From positions 434,001-498,000 of the forward strand of contig JAWWNJ010000036.1 in NCBI GenBank assembly GCA_037176885.1: a DNA stretch of 64,000 bases, written 5' to 3'. The stretch comes from Favolaschia claudopus. Taxonomy: Eukaryota > Basidiomycota > Agaricomycetes > Agaricales > Mycenaceae. The notes under the pieces were generated by a model. That model ran no database searches, was not told where the DNA came from, and was given only the letters and a program-made list of their open reading frames with translations. The translations under genes and the position numbers were made by a program. Below are positions 24,177 through 36,320 of the stretch, one piece after another. Within the stretch, counting starts at the first letter, position 1, and every line of letters begins with the position of its first letter.

Positions 24177-24912
24177 CTAGACACTCGAAAGAGCGACAGC
24201 AGCGCCGGTCCAGCACCCTAAGAGTAGTGAGAATGAGCGGGCTTGAAATAAGGAGGACATTTTTATCCTTGCGCCTCGAGTTCTTACGTGAGAAGGGTGC
24301 TGCGCACGGCGGGTGATAGTATGCCGAGTCTTTTTCAAGACCGTATCGCGGCCTCCAAAGGCAAAGAGTTCAAGAACGCCGGGAGAGGTTGGAGGGGGAG
24401 ATCCAAGAACGCGACGGATAAATCGATAACGCATTGTCCAACCAGTGCATTACGTAACATAAGCTCGGCGCGTCTCGCTTGGTAGTGCCGGATACTTAGG
24501 TATAAATGAATCTCAAAAACCAGAAAGCGCCCAAGACAGAGATACACAGTAAGAACGAAAGAAACGACGTGCCTGTTCAGAACACAATGAAATAATCTAC
24601 GCTTAAATAATTTACGCTACAGTTGTGCTCTGGTCAATAAATTTGAAGACTCAAGGGTGAGGGTGGGCAAGCAAAAATGCGGCCATTGCCGCGAGGAAGA
24701 TGAAGAGGAGAGATACGACGTGACCTCCAAGCATTCCGCTCATGCACAAACCCTGTTCTCCGGAACTCTCGTGCCTCGATCACCGGAGAACGTCCAACTG
24801 CAGTGACATTAAACTTGATTCCAATTCCATAATAATAGTGTCCACAATGTGCAGATATGAGTGTCAGTAAAGTTCTACCATAGGTGAGTGCGAAAACATC
24901 CAGCGAAGTCCA

Positions 24913-26655
24913 TTATACGATATTCCACGCTTGGTTATTATTCCCGTTTACGCACGACCAGGTCTGGATCTGCAAATCATTAGCACAAGAACAGAGGCAA
25001 GAAATAGTCCACATACTTTGTTTCCGCTCTTCAGACTTCCGTCGGTCAAATCCAAGCATTTACCCTGGCCAACCCACTGTATTTGCTTGGATGACGTGAC
25101 GGTGAAGAGTTTGTTTGCGTTGGGCGAGACGGGATTACACGACCAGATTTGCATCTTGGTGCCGTTGGCCGTGCTTCCCTTCGTGACATCTAGAGGGCAA
25201 TACACGTCAGCTACGTAGCCAAAAGTATCAGCAGCGCCCTCACCGAGACACATATTCCCATACACGACGAACACCTGGCCGATTTGCTTCCACGACTGAC
25301 TGGCAGAACCGTTGCAAGGGCTCACGACCACCGCTCCACCGTTCGCGTTGGTGGGGGCCGTAAGACAGGTCGAGCTGCTCGCTTTGGGCTTGATCAAGCG
25401 TGCACCATCAGAGGGCGGATTGCTCGGGGTAGATGGTGCGCTCGAAAAGACGGGGGTCCCTGTTTGGCAGGGGATGGAACCGCCACAGGCGGCGCCGGGG
25501 GCGGGGGCTCCGTTGCATGTCCAAGTAGACTGCAGATGAGGTCAGAAACAGGAAACCTCGAGAGTAGATGTGCTCGGTAACATACAGATGGCTGCTGGCG
25601 AACGCCGATTGCGTTGTATGGCTCAACGCCGAGGCATTGAGCAATGGTGACGAGCTGCGAGAGATAGTTCAGGGACACCCTAAGCAGAGAACAGAGCAAG
25701 AAACGTACCTTGTAGCCCTTGCGCTTGAACAGGTCGAGAGCATAAGGAACAAGCTCAGTGGCAGTGTTCTCTGCACGAAAGTATAGGTGTAAGTATGAAA
25801 CGAACGAACAAGATCGAGCAGGGACCAAGAACCTTTGACTTCGTGTGATAAAACATTCGCGTTCTTGACCTTGGCGTTGGCGATATCATCGAGCAGCGCC
25901 TTCGACTGTGCCGTGGTGTTCCCGTCGGCATCACCTAGTGCGCAAACATTCAGCTTACATTGCCAACCTCCGAAGCATAGATGTTCACCTGTATCCCAAT
26001 CCCACAAAGCGAGACTCTGCCCGCGCGCAGCAGCCACGGATCTCACATCCTCGTTATAGTTTCCATAAGGTGGGCGGAGGAACGCAGGCTTGATACCAAC
26101 AATGCGGGAGAACGCCTCTTCCATACGGTACAACGAGTCGTGGATCTCCGTCCGCGAGAGCGTGGAGAGGTCGGGGTGGGACCAGGAGTGGCTGGCAAGC
26201 ATATGTCCGGCGGCGTATGCGTATTGAATGTCACTGATGCGGTCGGGGTTGTAGATACAGTCCCAGTTGTTACCGTTGAAAAAGAACGTGGCTTTGGCGC
26301 CGGCGGCGGTGAATTGGTCGGAGATGCTGCGGAGGTATTGGAAGGGACCTATGTACGATTGTTGAGATGTGGACCATGAAGAGTTGTGTACATGGTGTTA
26401 CCGTCGTCCTAGGCAACATTGAGCTTCATGCAAAGCGAAATGGAGAAAAAAGACGTACGAAAGTGAGAGCAATCTCGTTCGAGTTGAGGCAGTGGCCATA
26501 GACTTGAGGGGTAGCCCGGAATTCCTGGCGAAAAAAATTGAGGAGAGGCAGTGGGCATCTGTAGCAATATATATACGCACCAAATGAGTGTGGGGATGGC
26601 CAAAGACCACTGCGAAAGACGTTAAAAGAGTGAACAGTAGTACGCTTGACGACAT
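24913..26655 (-). CDS. chitin deacetylase-like CE4 enzyme with C-terminal ricin-type lectin domain
   Basis: It should remove acetyl groups from chitin or a related wall polymer outside the cell. Nine exons (26655-26581, 26524-26459, 26408-26402, 26348-25989, 25934-25833, 25770-25709, 25654-25586, 25529-25017, 24969-24913) sum to 1311 nt, or 436 residues. A signal peptide (SSVLLFTLLTSFAVVFG) comes first. All five NodB motifs are present: TFDDG with D48 and D49, HSWSHP with H103 and H107, RPPYG at 141-145, LWDWDT at 164-169, and LSHEV with H200. From about residue 280 a beta-trefoil lectin of ricin-B type follows, with the QSW, MQIWSC and QAWNIV repeats typical of carbohydrate binding. Exon 3 has only 7 nt and supplies both Asp codons of the catalytic TFDD motif. 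Confidence 0.9.
26402..26408 (-). other. 7-nt internal micro-exon of the chitin deacetylase gene
   Basis: The 7-nt exon GACGACG lies between a 50-nt intron (gtacgt...cctag) and a 53-nt intron (gtaaca...catag). It completes ACT-TTC to give Thr-Phe-Asp-Asp-Gly-Pro. Without it the frame is lost and the metal-binding Asp is missing. The whole-gene frame sum supports it. Confidence 0.8.
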
Positions 26656-26659
26656 GGCG

Positions 26660-27560
26660 GAGGGGGAGGGAGGAGGGAAAGATGACGGTTCCTGCCGCGT
26701 CCAAAATACTTAAATCAAAGCAGCACCCCTAAACGCTCATGGAATTTCAGGAGGTTAATGGCTTGCGGGAGGCCGAGGTTGCCTTGACTTTTCCTTGAGT
26801 AAATTAACAGCACAGACAAGATGCACTATGATGCCAAAGAACGACCAACGCAAGATTCTATAGGTTTGTAGTTTCGATCGCTTTTTCCCGCTTTCTGGTT
26901 CTTGATGCCTAGTTTCTCGTACGCGCAGACGCTGGTCCACAGACCTCTGGTGTTCCGTTCTTCATCCGAGATCTAACGCCTTCCCAAGTTTTCGCTTTTC
27001 TTTTCTTGGGCTCTTACTGATTGCGATCGTAGTTTGAGGTTCATTGAACTACTTCCGTTTTCGTGGGCTTTGTAACCGGTGAGAGCCTCTCGTGTGCAGG
27101 CCCAGGGCTCACGCGGAAATTGCATGGCATGGACCCGTGCTGACTATGGCCAACTCTTCAAGTCGTCGTGCATGGTGAAAGTTTGGGACAAAGGTTGGCC
27201 GCCATCAATTTTGCCATCAATTGGCTTGTACGCTCACTTTTGCTCTTCCACGACGATGGCGCGGACTAGATACTAGCCACTGCTCAGCTGGCTGGAAATC
27301 GATTTCCTGTCACCAAGCTGTTGTTGTGGCCCTGTCCTGGTCCAGGTTCTTTCAATTTGTTTGACTGATTTTGAGTCGCTTTCACACTTGTCATATGGCA
27401 TGGAACTCCAGAGCTCGAAGTTGTGCTCCCGGATTCTGTGGATTTAGGCTACCCTGCAACGTCCTCTTCCAGGCCGAAGCACATAGACTCTGCTCATCCG
27501 AGTCAACTTTCGAAACAAATTCATCGAGACCTCCATAGACCCTGTAGCTCTTGTTCATTC
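26660..27560. other. upstream region of the deacetylase; no gene seen
   Basis: This 0.9-kb stretch should include the promoter of the minus-strand deacetylase. No clear TATA box, repeat or coding frame with known similarity was found. Confidence 0.4.
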
Positions 27561-28120
27561 AACTGAGACATCTTGAATCTCCCCTTAGAGCTAATGGACG
27601 AAATCGTCGACTGTCTTCATGATGAAAACACTTGCTCGTTCACCTGCAATGGACTTCCATCGAAAACCAGAGACCGGACTGCGTTCTCCCGTCTCTGCCA
27701 CCCTTGCCAAAGAAAAGAAAAATTGCGCGCAATTCTTTGCTGGCGCAACCTCGGAAGTAACCTTCTAGACCTCAGAGGAAACATTCAAGTGCTAGTTATC
27801 ATGTCCCGCTTCCCTCTGCAGCTCCACTCTTCGCCATGCTCGAATATGCCCTTCACCCTCAAATGGTCAGGATAGAACCGTCAAATCCTCCGCTATATAT
27901 TCACACCTTGCTCGCAGCAGTGAAATTTTACAGAATCTTCTACTTGAGACAAGGAAGTAGAGAGGATACGTCCGACTCTCCAGTATTTCGGGCTCACTAA
28001 TTGCACTCTGGGAATTGTATGGACCCCGATTCCCGAAGCACGTAATTGGTTGGATTCTCTCGAAACCGTCTACTGTTTTGGAATCATCGGCTTGAGCTCG
28101 CAGCAATGGTCGACACAAAT
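27560..28120 (+). pseudogene. F-box gene remnant
   Basis: A frame near 27573 reads LPLELMDEIVDCLHDEN followed by CSFTCNG, which fits the first helices of a fungal F-box. A later segment (NLLDLRGNIQVLVIMSRF) resembles what follows in Agaricomycete F-box proteins. The frame has no ATG, and downstream similarity such as NPPLYIHTLLAAVKFY sits in another frame with stops. It is probably a decayed copy, related in type but not in sequence detail to the remnant at 11.4-12.7 kb. Confidence 0.45.
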
Positions 28121-29382
28121 GATCGTCGTCCTCGACCTAGGGAGCTCGAAAATGCTTCTCATGTACTCGAAGGTCAGAACGTCTCTGGAGTGGGGTCGGA
28201 TGAACGAGTTCCTCGCCCCCCAAACCTAGATGTTGGGTTGTTTTGTACAGAGGTGTTATCGTCTGTGTGTCCAAGCAATGCGTTTCTTGCCATAAAAGTG
28301 GACTGAGGCTCTTCGGACCTGGTCAACTGGTACGCGGCAAGGCAAGTAATTATGTCCTTGTCTGTATGCCGAGCCCGCCAGCGAACGTCGGTTTCAGCCT
28401 GCGATCAGGTCCACAATCTCGAGGATAACAGGTAAGGATCTTTTTTTTCTCGGAAAGGTCTCTAGGTGATGCTGTTCAGATGTGTATATTAATAATTTCC
28501 AGTTGCCTCCTTTCTCATGGCAGATCCTTAGCAGGTTTTGTGGTCGACTCATCGACATACTTACATGTACAGTGACACAACCGCATGCTGGATGGATGGT
28601 TTCCGACATCCGTGAAAATTTATCATAATTTATATTTTGAGGGAGCCCGACATACCCATGGCGCCGCGATACTGGCTCGACGGTGAGTTCCATCCTTCCA
28701 GTGTTCCAAATTTATTATTTGCGAGTCCAACTAGGTTGAAGAACGGAAAGAAGAGAAGCCTTTGCGAACGTCACCAAAAATGGCAGCTCGCATCACCGAA
28801 GCGCGTTGATCCAGGTTCCAACATGTGTACACAAGACCTCCGACTTGTTTCATTCCCTTTTCGACGTTTTCGTCCGTTTATCGAACCTGTGCTTCATATT
28901 TCGCTATTCCCCATGTAAGAGGAACTTTCAAGTTCAGGAATACAGGGGTGTACTGGCGCTGGGGACGCCAAGTCTTGCTGTGTGGTGTAATCTGGGTGTA
29001 ATCAAGCTGAGGACCTGCCATGTCGGCGTAAGGTTGACAGCCTGAACAAGTGTGGCAGATCTTCCATCAAGTTGATAGGCGCCTGTGCTTAGGATCAGTA
29101 AAAGTTCTTGTAGGTGTGTTCACGTCAACTGAGGGCGGGTTGTTCTCGACGTCTTTGTCCTTCCACCACTGTCTTTAATTTCTGTTGTTCCTCTTCTTTT
29201 CCTTTCCCCTCGCCGCTCTTTGCTGGTTTGCCGCCTGCGACGTGCTTCACCTGTTCTGTGACACGTTCAGTACAGCGCACATCGACATCCGGGACTAAAG
29301 CATCATTTCATTGTATAGCACCGCTCCACCCGGAACGCGTCAGATACTCCGTGTAGGCCAGCACATTAAAGAGCTCCAATCC
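28121..29382. other. no confident gene; possible 5' exon of the membrane protein
   Basis: Most of this region has only short frames. From 29311 the frame of the following membrane protein is already open, but without an ATG, and a C/T-rich stretch at 29130-29250 precedes it. A 5' exon with a signal sequence could be hidden there, but none could be placed. Confidence 0.3.
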
Positions 29383-30550
29383 ATGCCTAGCGTTCAACCT
29401 TCCTCCACTTCGACTCCTTCTTCCTCGTCGGCATCCCATTCTTCCACTCTACCGATCGTCATAACCATTGTTGCAATCGTCTTACTCCTGGCCGCCATGC
29501 TTGTCGCATTTCATTTCCGCCGCCGCTCGAATAAGAAACAGTCCAGTACTGCTGCTGGAGTTCGGAAAGGACGGGAAGTTCAAGCAGGCGAAACTGTTTC
29601 CCGCACGCACCCATCGGCTCTCATGATTAGTGACGGAAAGGGCAGTCCGCGTTTTGGTCAGTATCATTTACCTCTCCCCTCATCGTGTTTCTCATTTCGC
29701 ATTAGTCCATACCCCTGGCACGAATATGCGCATCGCCACGCGCCGCCCTGACGGTGCCTGGGAATTCGCTGATCCACGCGCGCCTTTCACGCCCGCCCTA
29801 ATTGCTGATGATGCTGCTTCGAGTCGCTACTCTTCTGTCGCGTCTCTCTCTCTGAATGAACCTATTTTGCATCCTCTGGATCGTTCGCCATCGCCCTTCC
29901 AAAATTCACCCTACATGCTCCCAGGCTCCGTTCCTGGGAGCTCTTCCGACCTCCTCCCCCCTCCAACTACGGCTGCTACAACTTCTACCTGGAATGCCCC
30001 TGGTACTCCGCGGGCCATCGACTCTGCACGCTCTCCATTACGCTCGGTGCATTCTCCTACACCATCTACCTCTGGATCCAGCTTCCTGCCTGGTGGTTCT
30101 TCCTCCCGGAGAGCCTCGATCGTCTCCTCAAACGAGTCCTTCCTTGACCTTGAACGTCGCGACTCGGCATACTCGAATCCCTTCCTCTCGGCAGCTAGCA
30201 CCCCCACACCAGGGGCTCGCTGGCCAGCATCTTCCTCTGCCTCCGCCTCTGTGCGTTTGTCGCCCCCCGTGTCGCCCGCGCCCAGGGAAGCCGAATCGCG
30301 TGCCGCCCGAGAAATACGACTCGGCTACGAGGAGCTGGACCGGAGGTCAGCGTACTCGGAGCAACAACAAAGCCCCGGGCAACCCGGGTCTTCGCTTGCG
30401 CCGCCCGTAACGCCGGAGCCCCCGATGAGCCCTGCTGCATTGGCAAAGGAGGCCGAGTCGCGTGCTGCTCGGTTAATACGGGCGGGATACGATCGCGTCG
30501 ATCGGATGTCTGAGTACGCTGAGCAGGACGAGGCTTTGCCTGCGTACTAG
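29383..30550 (+). CDS. single-pass membrane protein with Ser/Pro-rich cytoplasmic tail
   Basis: Two exons (29383-29656, 29706-30550) sum to 1119 nt, or 372 residues. A short Ser/Thr-rich head is followed by a clear transmembrane segment (PIVITIVAIVLLLAAMLVAF, about 24-43) and a basic stop-transfer run RRRSNKK, so the long part should face the cytoplasm. The tail is Ser/Pro-rich and disordered. Its last third holds two copies of a motif reading EAESRAAR-IR-GY--(L/V)DR-S-YSEQ or YAEQ, about 60 residues apart. Many basidiomycetes have such mucin-like or sensor-like proteins of unknown role. The extracellular part may begin in an unseen upstream exon. I do not recognise a named family. Confidence 0.6.
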
Positions 30551-30954
30551 CACGCCACACCACGTTCATTTGCTTTTCGAATTCTCGCCACATACTTGAT
30601 TGAATCTTCGCTCGTTGCATTATTACTTACTCGATTTATTAGTTTATTTATTCGCTTTGCATCACAGTAAACAGCATATCTGCATACCTGACACTTGTAC
30701 ATTACCCGAGAATGCCATTCAAAAATTGTAAACTTTGTGAGAGGAAGACAACTCCAGTTTTCCGATTACGTCATTGCAGATTGCTGCCCTTTCTCTTTCC
30801 GTTCCCCCCCAGAATCTTTGCTCGGAATGGCATGCGGAAGAGTTGAACGACTCGAATTCACCTCAACAGGACGTGCAGAAAAATTCGTCCTTCGAATCGA
30901 CTCGATTGCTGATCTAAAGACTAATTTGGTCTCACCGCCTCAATCCCTACCACC

Positions 30955-31966
30955 ATGAATGACCCATCTCCTCGTCTATCTCTGTCGGCGATTATACGGG
31001 ACAGGGCACCTACAGTTTGGTGCGCGGGTGATGATTACGATGAACTCCTAGGGACCTACTGCGAGGCTGCGAATGTCACTCGGACTCTGCTCAAAGGCAA
31101 GATGAACATCGAATTGGCGGCAATCGAATACACCCCAGCCGCTCCGTACTCTTTCGACTATATGCGCCATGCCTATGTTGGCGCCAATGGTTCTACAGTT
31201 ACCTACGAAGGAGATGTGTTCGGGGAGAACATGTCGCCTCTGATTCGTATCTGCCTCCCAGATCGTCGACCTTGGCCGGAACACTTTCGACGCTCAGCCC
31301 ACGAGAGGAAGTATGTCATTTTATCTATTGTTACGGCCGTGGCATTGGATTCTGACGCGACAAAGCCGCATGGGTCCTCCCTTCCAATTTTCGCCGACGA
31401 CTGGCAGGGTTCCAATGATATACACCCTGAATCTTCACTCCAGAAAAAGCTCCAGAAAAGGAGCGTCGAATTGGTACCCGATGTGCCTAATCAATCGCTC
31501 GAGGATATGGAGCCCGTAGTGGGCAGCGGTCGTGAACAGGATTCTACTGTTCGCCTAGGATGGCATGAAACATGGGCCACTGCTATGCTGGAGAATCGCG
31601 ATCATTATCACCCGTTGGGAAACATGACAGATATCTTCTGGGACCCGGCGGAGGAGTGGGGAGTGGAGATGCATCTTCAGGTGTGTTTCGCAATCTCAGC
31701 GTTGTGATACATTGCAGAGGCATTTTGACCAGGTTATGTCCGTGAATGAGGTAGAACCGTGGATTTACGAGGAACAAGATGAAGACTCGGATCCGCTCGA
31801 ATCGCGTGGGGTCGAGAGCTACGAAGTTCGGGCTACAATATTGCGTGTATTTGTCAAGAATTCGTGGTTCATACGCGCAAGACAAGAACCTGAGAATCAA
31901 GACGAGGAGGATACTAGTGGAAGCGACTCGGAAGGAGAGCACGAGGACGATGTCGAGTGGATGTAA
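30955..31966 (+). CDS. unknown-family protein, copy 1 (intron 1 ambiguous)
   Basis: It is clearly related to the intact gene at 62373-61431. Both have a GTY.EAANV block, a G.N.PLIRICLPDR.PWPE.F block, a GLGWH..W.TA.LE block and an RATILRVFVK..W end. Read without intron 1 (30955-31680 joined to 31733-31966), copy 1 gives 319 residues. If the expected gtatgt donor at 31311 and an acaaag acceptor at about 31365 are used instead, a GPPFQF match to the other copies appears, but the frame then stops at 31519. So relative to its paralogue it seems to carry a one-base frame change near 31390, masked when the intron is retained. The C-terminus is acidic. I recognise no domain or function. Confidence 0.55.
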
Positions 31967-32166
31967 TTTGTTTACGAGTCATGATCTGTCATGATGTTAG
32001 TACGCGTTCCGGGACAACGTAAGCATTCGGAATTTTACCTTTCGTGTAAGTACCTTATATGGGTTCGTACTATACCTGAATCGGATAAACAGCTTTTTTG
32101 GCTGCAGTAAGGAAGAACTCTCCCGGTCTAAGCCCAAAGTAATATGGTTTTGAAACACTCAATCAG

Positions 32167-32731
32167 CTAGACCCCCCGCGACCGTGTTCTGGTCCTCCAT
32201 TTCAATTTTGCAACGAGGATTGGAATGACGAGCATGGAGTACATCGAGAGAAATTCCAAGATTGTATCACTCTCAATCCAGATATGCCAGGCCAAGGCCA
32301 GGAGGACATAGAGCCTGACGAAGTTGATCGCAGGAACGACCCCGATGATTCCATAGGACTCGGATGGACTGGGTGCTGGGTCGATGCTCTGCGGGAGAAA
32401 ATGGAAGCAGGAGAACCACTAGGAAGCATAATCACGACTTATTGGAACTCCGCAAATGACTGGGGAGTAGAGGTTCGTCTGGAGGTTAGTGCAGGAATGA
32501 TTTCAAAGTGTTATGCTCTCTCAAATGAGATACCACCAGGCAATATCCGTGAAGAAAGTGGACCCACACATGATACCCCACGAACGGGACTCAGATTCCG
32601 AGTCGGAGGCTGAATCTGAACCAGACGAATCGTTTGCCACTGGAATCGAGAGTTACAGGGTCCGAGCAACAATCCTGCGTGTTTTCATCAAGCGAGAGTG
32701 GTTAATCAGGGCCCAGGAAGAAGCAGAATAG
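32167..32731 (+). pseudogene. unknown-family protein, copy 2 (5'-truncated)
   Basis: Only the second and third exons of the family are found here. The match begins exactly at an acceptor (atcag at 32166) with GPPFQF and GLGWTGCWVDALREK blocks. It then continues through a gttagt...ccag intron to VRATILRVFIKREW and a stop at 32729-32731. The 200 bp between copy 1 and this point is too short for, and shows no trace of, exon 1. It may be a partial tandem duplication left beside copy 1. Confidence 0.6.
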
Positions 32732-32739
32732 AGGTAAAA

Positions 32740-33361
32740 AGTGGCAGAACTCGGGGTTGAGTTGCTGTTGTGAATGTACACTGGCAATGGGCATGCTTTA
32801 AGCATGGATTCAAATTCTGAATCTACAGTTTTGCAAAATTCTGCAAAATCTGCCAAAATGTGGCTAAGGAGATAAGTATCAAGAGAGGAATATGAAGCGA
32901 ATGTAATATATACTGAGCAGCTAATGCACTCGAAATTGCGGTTGTTCGTCCAGGTAGCACAGTCTAATATGTAGCATGCAGTCGCAGCAGTGCAAAAAGG
33001 TTTGGGCCAACCAAGTTTGATGGGAGTGATTGCCGATTGCTCTACTCACCGTTAACGACGTTCTCGCCGCCCTTTTTTGCCCTGTTCACATAGATTTCAA
33101 CAGCCATACTGCGACTCGCTTGAGGCTCGCTGTGCAACCATGGGACTGTGTTGTAACCACATTGCGCACTCGGGTGTCGGGCTGTACAACATTCGGTGAC
33201 TCGTCAAACACCGGGTGCTGCCCATTTCGCAGACGTTAACAGACGCCCACTTCCACTGCCATCGATATGGACGAGTCATTGACCACCGCGGGCGCCTGAA
33301 CGTCTTGAGATACAAATAGGGCGCATGCGTTTGATGGAAGTGTCACTTAACAGTATCCGCC
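32740..33361. other. intergenic, no gene seen
   Basis: It contains a small run of imperfect repeats with the core GCAAAATCTGCCAAAAT at about 32830-32860. No open frame with known similarity was found. The last 150 bp should act as promoter of the BCS1-like gene. Confidence 0.35.
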
Positions 33362-36320
33362 ATGAACACGACTGCGAGCGGCCGGTCGCTCGACCTCCTC
33401 AGTCCTCTCCCAGTACCTCAACGATCTCAGCATCGAAGTTTATGGGATGATATCAAAGGCATTCCTGGCTCTATGCAGCTCGTCAACATTCCGCGTCTGC
33501 AAAACACGTGGATGTACTACTACGTTGTCGATGGGGTCAAATATCTTGCTGCTGGTGCGGTGGTCGATGCGGTCCGGAGAGTATTCGTGTGGTTGTTTCA
33601 GAGGATCAAGCTGCGTGCGTCTATTCCAAACTTGTTCGCTTAGCGCCGATTCATCCTTTCTATTCTAGGATATTCTACTAGCGCTGAGTTTGTTATGGGC
33701 GACCCTGCGTACGAGTGGATTACACTGTTCTTGGTGCGTAAAGCGACTGTTTGTCGTTCCCAACCAGGATGAGACGGTCGCCGTTTTTTTCCCCCGATTT
33801 CCAGCTGTTTTGAAGACGATAGACACTTTCGATACAACAGAGCTTAGTTCACTTCGAGAGCTTGCGAGCGTTGGAGAACGGTGATCTCGAGACTTCGATC
33901 ACAGTCTGGTGCTTTTCAGTTCCACGGCCGAACTCAGCTTGAAAATTGAATATGTCTATCGTTTTCAAAATAGGTGGCAATCATGCACGAGCGAGAGCCG
34001 CGATTGCTTCTAAAAGTAGGAGAACCCCCTCCGAGCTCCCATTTATGTGGACTTTTATGGCATTTCCGTTCGGAGCCTCGGAAAAAAAAGACCCGTCTCA
34101 TCTTTTGGGAACGACTGATATCGATGTACACACACTTGGCTGAAAACGCGTATATAGACGGAGAACAACGTCTGGCAGCAATCACGCGACTTTCGTGTCA
34201 GCTCCAAGAGCTCAAAGCTCGTATATGGTGTAGCCATGTCTACCAACCCAGACATCACGGGCTCCGCCGACTACGTTCCGACCTATGAATCGCCACAGCT
34301 CTTTCGTTGGCGCGGCTATTGGGTAGAAGTCCAGCGCTATCGGGCCCAGATCCAGGGTACAAATGGGCAGCCGCAGCAAACTGCAGCTATATTTTTGACG
34401 TAGGTGCTGAGCATCTGCGCGTTCATGTGCTGATCATGATGGCCAATCCAGAGTCTTTACACGCAATATAACGGTACTCTCTGAACTGGTCGAAGCTGCG
34501 CATCGCGGTTATCAGGATAAAATCAAGCCTTATGTGACCATTTTTCTCGCCGACTCTGTATGCGTCTTCCCCTACTCGTGCGAAACCCACTTATGAACGC
34601 ACGCGCCGCCAGCCCAGTTTCGGTGCCAGCTTTCTGTGGAATGTGAAGCGCAAGCCGCACAGACCTCTTGAATCTATCATTCTTCCAGGTTCGTGTCGTG
34701 CCTTGAAATGAAATTTGAATCAATTCACTCACACGCCTTACATTCAGAGGGTACTCTTGATGACCTTATCGACGACGCAAAACGGTTCTTTGCCTCAGAG
34801 TCTTGGTATCAGCGAGCTGGGATCCCACATAGACGCGGCTACCTGCTACATGGCCCACCAGGCACAGGCAAAAGTCCGTCTGCTCGACACATTCGTATCA
34901 CCCGACAGTTTCTGATCTCATTCTGGCAGGCTCGACTATACACGCTGTGGTAAGTTTGCGATTTCAGGGATGCTTAAAATACGCCTTTTAACGGTCGCTC
35001 AGGCGGGCATTCTCAATCTCGAAATTCATTCTTTCTCACTGGCATCCACGTTGTAAGTTTTCATCCATCTCCACTAGAAACCCCAACAAATCTTTCATAG
35101 TGTTGACGACGGTTTTCTGCAACGTGCGACCACGACCATCCCAAAACGCAGTATCGTGCTAGTTGAAGATATCGACTGCGCGTTGCCGTCGCGTGAAGAT
35201 GACGATGACAGTGATCCTGGCACGCCCGTCCGCAACGATCGTATACCCGTGCGGCGAAGTGGCGTGACGCTTTCTGGCCTGCTCAACATGATCGATGGCA
35301 TAGGGAGTGAGGAGGGCAAGCTGTTCTTTGCCACGGTGAGTATCGAAGGGTTCTTTGTTTGTAGCCGCTTTGCTGATGCGTTTGTAGACAAACCACATCG
35401 ATCGACTGGACCCTGCGCTACTGCGACCGGGCCGTATTGATCGTAAAATTCGGTACACGCTTGCGACTGGCACGCAGGCGAGGGGGCTGTATGAGCGGCT
35501 TTTCAAGGACGGCGAGGCTGAGGCGCAAGTGGACGTAGTGGATGTTGAAGTGAAAGAGAGTGGGGACTTGAAGAAGAAGGACGACAATAGCGATCAGACG
35601 CGGGGTTCCGCAAATCCAGGCACAAATGGAGAGGATCTCGCCAAGAGTGATTCTTTCGGGCTACCGGGAACGCGCGACGTATCCCCAGAAACCGAACCCG
35701 GACCAAGCAGCAGAGTTTCGGATGTGAAGGGGACCCCGCCGACGGCGTTGGGAAAAATAAGCGACTCGCAACTTGCAGACCTCTCCCAACAGTTCGCCGC
35801 AGCTGTCCGGGATTACGAGTTTTCGCCTGCCGAGCTGCAAGGGTATCTGCTTTCGAACAAGGAACGGCCTGTAGCTGCCGCGAGGGATATGTCTGTGTGG
35901 GTCGCGCAGCAGCGGGCAGAGAGGCAGGAGAAAGCAGAGCTCAAGGAGGAGCGTAAAGAGCGCAGACGCGCTCAGCGTGCGAGGATGGAAGCTGCTCGGT
36001 TTGCACAACAGCCGCCGTATGGAATGTATTCCCCATTCCCGCCTCCACCGTCTGGTATGGGTGGCCCTCCTCCCCGGCTGCATCCACCACCGATTTCGCC
36101 GCCACCACCAGTCAACGATGGTGACACGGATGTGGTCGCTGTCGCGACTGCTACACCTCCTGAAGCATCGCCGACTGCCGCCCCCGTGTCACCTCCTGTT
36201 GACCCTCCTCCGAGTATGTCCGCACTAGGCCTAGATCCACCCGCGCCCTTACCATCCGCCTCGAAATTGGTGAATGGGCTCAATGCAAATCCATCCCATG
36301 ATGACTCGGAGCGTTCCTGA
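33362..36320 (+). CDS. BCS1-like AAA ATPase with proline-rich C-terminal tail
   Basis: BCS1 is an inner-mitochondrial-membrane AAA protein that moves the folded Rieske protein in complex III. Agaricomycetes have expanded families of related proteins whose roles are unknown. Seen here are a hydrophobic N-terminal segment ([18 protein letters not shown]), then [18 protein letters not shown] and [17 protein letters not shown] (BCS1 N-terminal domain). These are followed by [21 protein letters not shown], then [20 protein letters not shown] (Walker A), [14 protein letters not shown] (Walker B) and [20 protein letters not shown] (arginine-finger region). The tail after the AAA core is charged and then very rich in Pro. 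Exon joins from about 34230 onward are clear. The coding sequence between 33730 and 34230 could not be resolved, so an N-terminal defect cannot be excluded. One intron splits the Walker A lysine-serine and needs an unusual gtccgt donor. Confidence 0.75.
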
